DNA from: Paracoccaceae bacterium
Lineage (GTDB): Bacteria; Pseudomonadota; Alphaproteobacteria; Rhodobacterales; Rhodobacteraceae
Assembly: GCA_020846995.1 (NCBI GenBank)
Contig: JADLCV010000268.1
Span: 1 to 35,901, forward strand
Length of the DNA stretch: 35,901 bases
Direction: 5' to 3'
The translations under genes and the position numbers were made by a program. Below are positions 26,257 to 33,834 of the stretch, piece by piece; position 1 is the first letter of the stretch; each line of letters begins with the position of its first letter. The notes beneath the pieces were generated by a model. The model ran no database searches. It was not told the DNA's origin and saw nothing but the letters and a program-made list of their open reading frames with translations.

Positions 26257-28170
26257 ATGGCAGTTTCCGGCGACCCCGCGCCCCACGGCGTCGTCATCGC
26301 GCGCTCGGTCAAGGTGCCGGCGCGCGACGGCGTGATGCTCTCGGTCGACATCTACCGGCCGGCCCGCGACGGCGAGGCTTTGCCGGGGCCCTTTCCGGCC
26401 ATCGTCACCCGCTCGCCCTACGACACGCGCTCGGGCAAGGGGCCCTCGGGGCAGGCCGGCAACGGCGAGTATTTCGCCCGCCGCGGCTATCTCTACGTCG
26501 TCCAGGACGTCCGCGGCCGCTTCGAGTCGGGGGGCGATTTCGAGCTTCTGAGCGCCCATGAGGGGCCGGACGGCTACGACGTCATCGAGTGGCTGGCGGC
26601 GCGGCCCTGGTGCAACGGCATGATCGGCACCCAGGGCTCCTCGCTCCGGGCCTGGAACCAGAACGCGACCGCACTTCTCCGCCCGCCCCACCTCCGGGCG
26701 ATGTGGATCAACCAGGGCGGCTCCAACGGCTTCATGCACGCGCTCCGCCACCACGGGGCGCTCGAACTGCGCTGGCTCGCCTGGCTCGTGACCAACAGCA
26801 CCCACGCCCAGGAGGCCCACGCCGATCCCCGCCTCCAGGCCGGGCAGGTCAGGAACGCCGAGACGATGTTCGCCTGGCTCCGCAAGCTCCCCTGGTCGGA
26901 GGGCGAAAGCCCGCTCGCCGCCCTGCCGAAGTGGGAGGCCCGCGCGCTTGGCTTCTACCGCAACGCCGAATACGGCGAATACTGGAAGAACCCGACCCTG
27001 AACTTCGAGATCTACCGCGACCGCACGGCCGACATCCCGACCGTCTATTCCGGCGCCTGGTATGACAGCTATCCCCGGGCGACGATCAGGAACTTCACCG
27101 ACCTCGCCGGCCGGCTCGGGCACCAGTACCTGATCATGGGCGCGGGCGTGCACGGGGGGCCGAACCTCGACAATCCCATGGCCGGCGACGTCGACATGGG
27201 GCCCAAGGCACCCGTGCGGGGCAATCTCGCCCGCGACCGCCACGCCCTCATGCTCGAGTTCTTCGACCGCTTCCTCAAGGGCGACGAGACCGCCTGGGCG
27301 GGGCAGCCGGCGGTCCGGTATTTCCACATGGGCGGCAACGGCGGCCGCAACGCGGCCGGCAAGCTCGTCCACGGCGGCGAATGGCGCCAGAGCCCGGTCT
27401 GGCCGCCCGCGGGTGTCGCCCCGCAGGACTGGTTCCTGCACGCCGGCGGCCGCCTCGCCCCGGTTCCCCCGGAGGAGGGCGCCCCCACCCGCTACGCGAG
27501 CGACCCCGAGCGGCCGATGCCGACCGTCGCCGCCACCGTCTCGTCGCTGACCCAGAACCTCCCGCCCTTCCCGCGCATGATGCGCACCGGCGATCCCATC
27601 AGCCTGCGCGAGAGCATCGTGCTCCAGGGGGCGGCCGACCAGGTGACGCACGCCGGCGTTCGGGGGGCCGAGCCGCCCTTCGGCGACCTCGCCGCAAGGC
27701 CCGACGTCGTCACCTTCACGACCGCGCCCTTCGCCGAGGACTTCGACCTGACCGGCGCCCCCGAGGTCGAGATCCACCTCTCCTCGGACGCCCCCGACAC
27801 CGACCTCTTCTGCATGCTCCAGGATCTCTACCCGGAAAGCGAGACCTGGCCCGCCGGCTACCGCATGAACCTTTCCGAAAGCATCTTCCGGGTCCGCTAC
27901 CGCGAGGGTTTCGAGCGGCCGGTGTTCCTGTCCACGGGCGTGCCGGTCCGGGTCCGCTTCGAGCTCTACCCGACCTCGAACCGCTTCCGTGCCGGCCACC
28001 GGCTGCGGCTCCTGATCTCGTCCTCGTCCTTCCCGCGCTTCGACGTCAACCCCAACACCGGCGAGCCGGTCGGCCGCCACACCCATCTGCGCAAGGCCGT
28101 CAACGCCGTCCACCACGACCCTGCCCATCCCTCGCGGCTGATCCTGCCGGTCTGGGGCGCCGCGGGGTGA
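26257..28170 (+). CDS. CocE/NonD-family hydrolase (X-Pro dipeptidyl-peptidase-like S15)
   Basis: 637 residues. Starts with VPARDGVMLSVDIYRPARDG and TRSPYDTR, whose Tyr matches the oxyanion Tyr of cocaine esterase. The triad is Ser129 (GTQGSSLRAW), Asp270 (GAWYDSYP) and His299 (GAGVHGGP), with spacings close to CocE. The C-terminal jelly-roll domain is clear (FTTAPFAEDFDLTGAPEVEIHLSSDAPDTDLFCMLQDLYP, GHRLRLLISSSSFPRFDVNPNTGE). Relatives cleave esters or acyl amides. The usual GxSYxG elbow is changed: Leu replaces Tyr and Arg replaces the last Gly. No signal peptide. ATG 26257 follows GAGGATCGG; an ATG at 26242 overlapping the previous stop is an alternative. Confidence 0.92.
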   Translation: MAVSGDPAPHGVVIARSVKVPARDGVMLSVDIYRPARDGEALPGPFPAIVTRSPYDTRSGKGPSGQAGNGEYFARRGYLYVVQDVRGRFESGGDFELLSAHEGPDGYDVIEWLAARPWCNGMIGTQGSSLRAWNQNATALLRPPHLRAMWINQGGSNGFMHALRHHGALELRWLAWLVTNSTHAQEAHADPRLQAGQVRNAETMFAWLRKLPWSEGESPLAALPKWEARALGFYRNAEYGEYWKNPTLNFEIYRDRTADIPTVYSGAWYDSYPRATIRNFTDLAGRLGHQYLIMGAGVHGGPNLDNPMAGDVDMGPKAPVRGNLARDRHALMLEFFDRFLKGDETAWAGQPAVRYFHMGGNGGRNAAGKLVHGGEWRQSPVWPPAGVAPQDWFLHAGGRLAPVPPEEGAPTRYASDPERPMPTVAATVSSLTQNLPPFPRMMRTGDPISLRESIVLQGAADQVTHAGVRGAEPPFGDLAARPDVVTFTTAPFAEDFDLTGAPEVEIHLSSDAPDTDLFCMLQDLYPESETWPAGYRMNLSESIFRVRYREGFERPVFLSTGVPVRVRFELYPTSNRFRAGHRLRLLISSSSFPRFDVNPNTGEPVGRHTHLRKAVNAVHHDPAHPSRLILPVWGAAG

Positions 28171-29570
28171 GGGGGCTTGGCGACCATCTCGCGGGCCGGG
28201 CGGGGACCTTCACGGCCCTCGCCGATGCGATCTGGTCGACGCCCGAGCTCTGCTTTCACGAGCACCGCTCGTCCGCGGCCCAGGCCGCTGCGATGGCGGC
28301 CGAGGGCTTCCGCGTCACCCCGGGCGTCGGCGGGCTGGCCACGGCCTTCGTCGCCGAGCGCGGCGGGGGCGGGCCGGTCATCGCCTTCCTCGGAGAGTTC
28401 GACGCCCTGCCGGGGTTGAGCCAGAAGGCCGGCATCGCCCGGCCCGAGCCGGTCGAGCCCGGGGGGGCGGGCCACGGCTGCGGCCACAACCTCCTCGGCG
28501 CCGGCTCGATGCTCGCGGCCGCCGCCCTCGCCGCGGCGCTGGCCGGGGAGGGCGTGGCCGCCCGCATCCGCTACTACGGCTGCCCGGCCGAGGAGGGCGG
28601 CTGGGGCAAGGGGTTCATGGTCCGCGCCGGGGCCTTCGACGATGTCGCCGTGGCCGTCGGCTGGCACCCCGGCACCTTCAACGGGGTCCGGGCACGGGCG
28701 ACGCTCGCCGTCACCAACCGCGCCTACCGCTTTCAGGGCCGCGCCGCCCATGCCGCCATGGCGCCCCATCTCGGCCGCAGCGCCCTCGGCGCGGTCGAGC
28801 TCATGGCCATGGGCGCGAACCACCTCCGCGCCCACATGATGCCCGAGGCCCGCCTCAGCCATGCCGTCACCGATGCCGGCGGCGTGTCGGCGGCGGTCGT
28901 GCCGGCCCGGGCCGAGGTCCTCTACATGGTCCGCGCGCCCGAGGCCGACGAGGTCGGCGACCTCGCCCTGCGGCTTGACGATGTCGCCCGCGGAGCGGCG
29001 CTGATGAGCGGCACGACGGTCGAGATCCTGCCCCGGGGAGGGGCGCTCAACGTCCTTCCCAACGCCGTCCTCTGCGGCGTCATGCACGAAACGATGCGCG
29101 AGCTCGGCCCGCTCGGCTTCGATGCCGGGGACGACGCCTTCGCGGCCGCGGTGCGGGCCACGCTGCCCGACCAGGCGGCGGCCGACCGCCGCGCCCTCGT
29201 CGCCGCCGATGACCTCGCCGCGGCGGGCGAGGGGCGGCTGCCCCTCCATCGCGGCCTGCGCTCCTGGGACGGGGCGATGGCGCAGGGCAGCGGCTCGACC
29301 GACGTGGGCGACGTGAGTTGGATCGTGCCGGTCGTCGAATGCGCGACCGCGACCTGGGCCGCGGGCACGCCCAGCCACAGCTGGCAGGCGGTGGCACAGG
29401 GCTGCACCCCGGCCGCCCATCGCGCCATGATCCGCGCCGCCGCCGTCATGGCCGGGACCGCCCGCCGCCTGATCGCCCGCCCCGAGCTGATCGAGGCCGC
29501 GCGCCGCGAGCAGGCCGCCCGCCGCGGCGGCCGGGCGCTGCCCCCCGGGCTTGCGCTGCCCGCCCGCTGA
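28167..29570 (+). CDS. M20-family amidohydrolase, AbgB-like
   Basis: 467 residues, the size of AbgB (p-aminobenzoyl-glutamate hydrolase subunit B). Metal-site motifs: GGAGHGCGHN with His103 and His107, CPAEEGGWGKG with Glu142/143, VGWHPGTFN with the third His, and the dimerisation domain from NRAYRFQGRAAHAAMAPHLGRSALGAVELM. A late DVSWIVPVVECATATWAAGTPSHSWQAVAQG matches AbgB. It hydrolyses an amide to give a free amine and an acid. GTG 28167 overlaps the previous TGA; last gene of the operon. E. coli AbgB pairs with AbgA, and no AbgA-like gene is seen here. Confidence 0.93.
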   Translation: MRGLGDHLAGRAGTFTALADAIWSTPELCFHEHRSSAAQAAAMAAEGFRVTPGVGGLATAFVAERGGGGPVIAFLGEFDALPGLSQKAGIARPEPVEPGGAGHGCGHNLLGAGSMLAAAALAAALAGEGVAARIRYYGCPAEEGGWGKGFMVRAGAFDDVAVAVGWHPGTFNGVRARATLAVTNRAYRFQGRAAHAAMAPHLGRSALGAVELMAMGANHLRAHMMPEARLSHAVTDAGGVSAAVVPARAEVLYMVRAPEADEVGDLALRLDDVARGAALMSGTTVEILPRGGALNVLPNAVLCGVMHETMRELGPLGFDAGDDAFAAAVRATLPDQAAADRRALVAADDLAAAGEGRLPLHRGLRSWDGAMAQGSGSTDVGDVSWIVPVVECATATWAAGTPSHSWQAVAQGCTPAAHRAMIRAAAVMAGTARRLIARPELIEAARREQAARRGGRALPPGLALPAR

Positions 29571-29905
29571 CCGCGCGGGTGCCGGGGGGGGGGGCCGCGG
29601 GCCCGGTTGCGGGCCGCCGGGCCGCGGGCTATGGGCGGGCCGGAGCGGAGGCAGCGAGGGAGTCGCCCGTGACCGCATGCGCCCGGCCCGCTCCCGCGGG
29701 TGCGGGATCCGGCCGGCGGAGGGCCCGGCGCGGGCCGGCGGGCCCCTGCCCTGGCGCCACGTCCCGGCGCCGCGGGCGCGCGGCGACGCGGCACCCGCGG
29801 CGCGCTGCGGCCCGGCGGCCGAGGCTCGCCGTGGGGGCCTGCCGGAGGCACGCCGCAGCGTCGTGCCGGGCGCGCGCGGTGGGGTCGCGCCGGGGGCGGG
29901 GCTGA
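29571..29905. other. Intergenic region after the catabolic operon
   Basis: 335 bases, very GC-rich. It begins with a G11 run (29584-29594) and a small hairpin GGCCCG-GTTG-CGGGCC (29600-29615), perhaps the operon terminator. The rest contains no recognisable gene; frames through it are rich in Arg, Pro and Ala. Confidence 0.35.
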
Positions 29906-31138
29906 ATGGCCGCGCCCGGCCCTGCCGCCCCGGGGCGGTCGCGCGGCGCCCTCCTCGGCAACGGCGGCTACCTCCGCTTCCTCCTCTGCCGCGGCTGCTA
30001 CGTCACCTCCCAGCAGATGCTGGCCGTCGCCGTCGGCTGGGACCTCTACGCCCGGACCGGCGATGTCATCGACCTCGGCCTCGTCGGTCTCTTCCTGTTC
30101 CTGCCGGTGCTTGCGCTCTCGCTCCCGGCCGGTGTCATGGCCGACCGCTTCGACCGGCGGCGGATCGTCGGCCTCGCGCTCCTCCTCGATGGTGCCGCCA
30201 TGGCGGCGATCGGGCTCTGGTTCGGGGGCGGCGGCGAGGCGGTCTGGCCGGTCTTCCTCCTCCTCTCCGCCAGCGGGACGGCGACGGCGCTGCTCCATCC
30301 CGCCCTGCAATCGACGCTTCCGAAGCTCGTCGCCCGCGACCTCTTCGCCTTCGCCATCGCCGGGGCGAGTTCGGTGACGAAGCTCGCCCAGCTGGCCGGT
30401 CCGGCGGCCGCGGGCCTCCTCCTTGCCACCGGCGGGGCGGCCGTCTACGCGATCGCGACCGCCCTCTGCCTGATCGGCAGCTTCGCCATCCTGTCGATCC
30501 GCACCGACCTGCGCATCACCACGCCCGAGCCCTTCGGCCTCGCCCTTCTCTTCGGGGGCTTCCGCCACATCCGCAACACCCCGACCGTGCTCGCGGCGAT
30601 CTCGGTCGACCTCGTCGCCGTCCTCTTCGGCGGCGTCACCGGGCTCCTCCCGGTCTACGCGGTCGACATCCTAGGGGTCGGCCCCGAGGCGCTCGGGGTC
30701 ATGCGGGCGATGCCGGCGGCGGGGGCGCTCGCGGTCGGCACGCTGCTCGCCTGGCGCCCCCTGCCGTGGTCGGTCGGGCGGACGTTCTTCGCCTCGCTCG
30801 CGGTCTTCGGGGTCGCGATCCTCGTCTTCGGGCTCACGCGCAGCTACGGGCTCGCCCTCGCCGCGCTCGTGGTCTACGGCGGCGCCGACATGGTCAGCGT
30901 CTACGTCCGCCAGTCGCTGATCCAGCTTGGCACCCCCGACGCCCTGCGCGGCCGCGTGAGTGCGGTCAATTCGGTCATGGTCATCGCCTCGAACCAGCTC
31001 GGCGACTTCCGGGCCGGGGTCATGGCGGCCGCGATCGGGGCCCCGGCCGCGGTCGCCCTCGGCGGCGCCGTCACCCTCGGCGCGACCTGGCTGTGGTTCC
31101 GCGCCTTCCCCGGCCTGCGCGAGATGGAAGGCTTCTGA
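29906..31138 (+). CDS. MFS transporter, EntS-like exporter family
   Basis: 410 residues with about twelve hydrophobic segments. The MFS loop signature between segments 2 and 3 is SLPAGVMADRFDRRRIV, and SGTATALLHPALQSTLPKLVARDLFAFAIA plus SAVNSVMVIASNQLGDFRAGVMAA match the EntS/MFS_3 group, which exports siderophores or drugs. Lacks sequence-specific clues to the substrate. ATG 29906 with a G-rich stretch before it. Convergent with the cytochrome gene. Confidence 0.88.
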   Translation: MAAPGPAAPGRSRGALLGNGGYLRFLLCRGCYVTSQQMLAVAVGWDLYARTGDVIDLGLVGLFLFLPVLALSLPAGVMADRFDRRRIVGLALLLDGAAMAAIGLWFGGGGEAVWPVFLLLSASGTATALLHPALQSTLPKLVARDLFAFAIAGASSVTKLAQLAGPAAAGLLLATGGAAVYAIATALCLIGSFAILSIRTDLRITTPEPFGLALLFGGFRHIRNTPTVLAAISVDLVAVLFGGVTGLLPVYAVDILGVGPEALGVMRAMPAAGALAVGTLLAWRPLPWSVGRTFFASLAVFGVAILVFGLTRSYGLALAALVVYGGADMVSVYVRQSLIQLGTPDALRGRVSAVNSVMVIASNQLGDFRAGVMAAAIGAPAAVALGGAVTLGATWLWFRAFPGLREMEGF

Positions 31139-31150
31139 GCCCCGCGGGCG

Positions 31151-31180
31151 CCCTCCCCGCCGGCGCGGGGTCAGGGAGGG
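31151..31180. terminator. Hairpin between convergent MFS and cytochrome genes
   Basis: CCCCGC (31155-31160), loop CGGC, GCGGGG (31165-31170); alternatively CCCTCCC (31151-31157) with GGGAGGG (31174-31180). It lies in a 69-base gap between two stops. No T-run. Confidence 0.35.
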
Positions 31181-31207
31181 GCCGGGGCGGGCGCGACGGG
31201 CCCCGCC

Positions 31208-31633
31208 CTAGCGGCGGTCGGCCTCCATCACGACGCTGTCGAGATAGGCGACGATGTCCTCGACCTTGCGGTTGAGCTTGAAGGCCATGTTGCCGCGGGC
31301 CCGGGCGTTGCCGGTGAACTCGCGCAGGAACTTGGTCGGATCGGCGACGTATTCCTCGAGCGAATCCTCGTCCCAGACGAGGCCCTTCTGGCCGGCCTCG
31401 ATCATGGCGTCGGAATAGCGGAAGCCCTCGACCGACCCGGCGGCGCGGCCGTCGACGTTGTAGAGGTTCGGGCCGGTGGCGGCGCCCTTCTGGATCTCGG
31501 TGCCGTCGCTGGCGACGATCGCATGGCAGGCGCGGCACTTGGCGAATTCCCGCTCGCCCACCGCCGGATCGCCGGCAAGGGCCGGCCCGGCGGCGAGCAA
31601 CCCGACGATCGCGAACGCGAGTGTCGTCTTCAT
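31208..31633 (-). CDS. Class I c-type cytochrome, cytochrome c2-like
   Basis: 141 residues. Signal peptide MKTTLAFAIVGLLAAGPALAGDP; the heme site is KCRACH (Cys33, Cys36, His37) and the sixth ligand Met116 lies in RGNMAFKL. The spacing is that of alphaproteobacterial soluble cytochromes c2/c-550, which carry electrons between the bc1 complex and oxidases or photosynthetic reaction centres in the periplasm. GGGAGA precedes ATG 31633; the longer frame to 31696 is ruled out because it covers the promoter. Next to Bch2- and idi-type genes, but this alone does not prove a photosynthetic role. Confidence 0.94.
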   Translation of the reverse strand: MKTTLAFAIVGLLAAGPALAGDPAVGEREFAKCRACHAIVASDGTEIQKGAATGPNLYNVDGRAAGSVEGFRYSDAMIEAGQKGLVWDEDSLEEYVADPTKFLREFTGNARARGNMAFKLNRKVEDIVAYLDSVVMEADRR

Positions 31634-31667
31634 CAGCAGTCTCCCTTCCGAGGTCTTCCGGACCCCC

Positions 31668-31696
31668 CTTATCCTGCCGAAGCCCGCCAAGGTCAA
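31668..31696 (-). promoter_or_regulatory. Promoter of the cytochrome c gene
   Basis: Minus-strand TTGACC (31696-31691), a 17-base spacer and GATAAG (31673-31668): 5/6 and 4/6 matches to the sigma-70 consensus at ideal spacing. The leader would be about 28 bases. The best promoter in the window. Confidence 0.7.
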
Positions 31697-31857
31697 ACGG
31701 TCAGGGCGGCCGGGCCGCCGGGCGCCGCTGCGGGGGGCCGGCTGCGCCGAAGCGTCCGCTGGCGCCGCCCGCCCGCCGATGGTAGGCGGCCCCGGCCGCC
31801 CCGCGGACGCGGGGCGCGGGCGTCGTGGGGACGCGGGGAAAGGGAGAAGGGCCGGCC

Positions 31858-33174
31858 GTGACGCTGACGTGGCTCGCGATCCTCCGGCTCGGGCTCGTGC
31901 AGGCGGGCCTCGGGGCGGTCGTCGTCCTCATGACCTCGACGCTCAACCGGCTGATGGTCGTCGAACTCGCGCTTCCGGCGGTGGTGCCGGGCCTGCTCGT
32001 GGCCCTTCACCACGGGGTCCAGCTCAGCCGGCCGGGCTGGGGCGTCCTTTCGGACGGGGGCGGCGGCCGGCGGCGCTGGATCCTCGCCGGCATGGCCGCG
32101 CTCGGGGCCGGGGCGGTGGCCGCGGCCCTCGCGCTGCCGGTCCTCGAGCGCGCCTTCGCGCCCGGCCTCGCGCTGGCGGCCGCGGCCTTCGCGCTCGTCG
32201 GCTTCGGGACCGGGGCCGCCGGCACCTCGCTCCTCGCCCTTCTCGCGTCCGCGACGGCGCCGGCCCGGCGGCCGGCCGCGGCCACCATCGTCTGGTCGAT
32301 GATGATCGGCGGCATCGCCCTGACCGCCGCGGGGGTGGGGCAGATCCTCGACCCCTACAGCCACGGCCGGCTGGCGGCGATCGTCGCCGCCGTCGCGGGG
32401 GGCGCGCTGGCGCTCGCCGCCCTCGCCACCGCCGGCATCGAGCGGGGCCTCGCCCGGCCCCCGCCCGCGCCCCGCCGGCCGGGCCTGCGGGAGGGCGTCG
32501 CCGCCGTCTGGGCCGAGCCCCGCGCCCGCGCCTTCACGGGCTTCATCCTTCTGTCGATGAGCGCCTACTTCATGCAGGAACTGATCCTCGAGCCCTTCGC
32601 GGGCCTCGTCTTCGGCCTCAGCCCGGGGGCGACGACAAGGCTCGCCGGCATCCAGAACGGCGGCGTCCTCGCCGGCATGGTGGCGGCCGGGGCGGCGGCG
32701 ACGGGGCTCGGGCTCGGCACGCCCCGGGGCTGGGTGGTGGCGGGCTGCACCGGTTCGGCGGCGGCCCTCGCCGCCCTCGCCGCCATCGGCAGCGCCGGGG
32801 CGGGGGGGCTTCTCCTTCCCGTGGTCGCGACCCTCGGCCTCTTCAACGGCATGTATGCGGTCGCCGCCGTGGGGGCGATGATGGCCCTCGCGGGCGAGGG
32901 GCGGGGGCGGCGCGAGGGCGCCCGGGTCGGCCTCTGGGGGGCCGGGCAGGCGCTCGCGGCGGGCTTCGGCGGCCTCGCCGGGGCGGCCCTCGCCGACCTC
33001 CTGCGCCGCGCCGCCCTCGCCGACGCGACCGCCTTCGGGGCGGTCTTCGCGATCGAGGCCGTGCTGTTCCTTGCCGCCGCGGCGATGGCGGCGCGGATCA
33101 TCGCCCCGCCCGCACCCGCCGTTGCCGGCGCCGGCGCCGGCGCCCGCGGCCCCGCGCCGGGGGCGGGGCGGTGA
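31858..33174 (+). CDS. Bch2/PucC-family membrane protein (MFS-type, bacteriochlorophyll or light-harvesting related)
   Basis: 438 residues with about twelve hydrophobic segments. Strong family sequence: ILRLGLVQAGLGAVVVLMTSTLNRLMVVELALPAVVPGLLVALHHGVQLSRPGWG at the start, GTGAAGTSLLALLA, RPAAATIVWSMMIGG, and MQELILEPFAGLVFGLSPGATTRLAGIQNGG. This is the family of Bch2 (ORF428) and PucC/LhaA, which aid bacteriochlorophyll handling or LH assembly in phototrophs. GTG 31858 is chosen with GGGAGAAGG at 31842-31850; an upstream GTG (31825) adds a low-quality stretch. Overlaps idi by GTGA. In Rhodobacter the order is bchG-bch2-bchP-idi; neither bchG nor bchP is here. Confidence 0.88.
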   Translation: MTLTWLAILRLGLVQAGLGAVVVLMTSTLNRLMVVELALPAVVPGLLVALHHGVQLSRPGWGVLSDGGGGRRRWILAGMAALGAGAVAAALALPVLERAFAPGLALAAAAFALVGFGTGAAGTSLLALLASATAPARRPAAATIVWSMMIGGIALTAAGVGQILDPYSHGRLAAIVAAVAGGALALAALATAGIERGLARPPPAPRRPGLREGVAAVWAEPRARAFTGFILLSMSAYFMQELILEPFAGLVFGLSPGATTRLAGIQNGGVLAGMVAAGAAATGLGLGTPRGWVVAGCTGSAAALAALAAIGSAGAGGLLLPVVATLGLFNGMYAVAAVGAMMALAGEGRGRREGARVGLWGAGQALAAGFGGLAGAALADLLRRAALADATAFGAVFAIEAVLFLAAAAMAARIIAPPAPAVAGAGAGARGPAPGAGR

Positions 33175-33713
33175 GGGGCGAGGGCCCCGCCGCCCGGGCG
33201 GCGCCGATCCCGGCCTGGATCGACGGCACCCTCGCGCCCGTCGACAAGCTCGAGGTCCACCGCCGCGGCCTTCGCCATCCCGCGGTCTCGGTCTGCATCA
33301 CCGCCGGCGACCGCGTCCTCCTCCAGCGGCGGGCGCGGGGCAAGTATCACAGCCCCGGGCTCTGGGCCAACGCCTGCTGCACCCACCCCGCCTGGGGCGA
33401 GGCGCCGGCGGCCTGCGCCGGGCGGCGGCTCGCCGAGGAACTCGGCCTCGAGGGCCTCGCGCTCACCCACCGCGGGCAGGTCGAGTATCGGGCCGAGGTC
33501 GGGGCCGGGATGGTCGAGCACGAGGTCGTCGATCTCTTCCGGGCCGAGGCCGGCCCCGACCTCGCGCCCCGCCCCGACCCCGCCGAGGTGATGGGCCTGC
33601 GCTGGCTGACGCGGGCGGCGCTCGCGGCCGAACTCGCCCGCGCCCCCGGCCGCTTCGCCCCCTGGCTCGCGATCTACCTCGCCCGCCACGAGGGGGCGAT
33701 CTTCGGCCCCTGA
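33171..33713 (+). CDS. idi: Isopentenyl-diphosphate delta-isomerase, type I
   Basis: 180 residues. Interconverts IPP and DMAPP for isoprenoid (carotenoid, quinone, phytyl-type) synthesis. The catalytic Cys70 lies in WANACCTHP, the Nudix helix is GEAPAACAGRRLAEELG, and the metal/acid glutamates are Glu116 and Glu118 in VEHEVVDLF; LRWLTRAALAAEL and FAPWLAIYL follow as in the family. GTG 33171 overlaps the stop of the Bch2/PucC-like gene, so the two are translationally coupled. Confidence 0.95.
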   Translation: MRGEGPAARAAPIPAWIDGTLAPVDKLEVHRRGLRHPAVSVCITAGDRVLLQRRARGKYHSPGLWANACCTHPAWGEAPAACAGRRLAEELGLEGLALTHRGQVEYRAEVGAGMVEHEVVDLFRAEAGPDLAPRPDPAEVMGLRWLTRAALAAELARAPGRFAPWLAIYLARHEGAIFGP

Positions 33714-33834
33714 GGCCGGCGGGCGGCGGCAGGCGTCCCGCCCCGCCGCCCCGGGGTGGCGCCGCCTCTGGCGCCGGCGCGCGGGCGCGGGCATGCTCGC
33801 GGCGCTGCGAGGGTGGGAAAAGGGGGGGAGGGCG

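Noticed and set aside
24281..28128. Two long minus-strand frames opposite the acyl-CoA synthetase and CocE genes
   Set aside because: Antisense shadows with no recognised family and no plausible ribosome site.
31634..31857. PpsR-type TGT-N12-ACA operators between the cytochrome c and Bch2-like genes
   Set aside because: I looked for a convincing pair because of the photosynthesis context and saw none.
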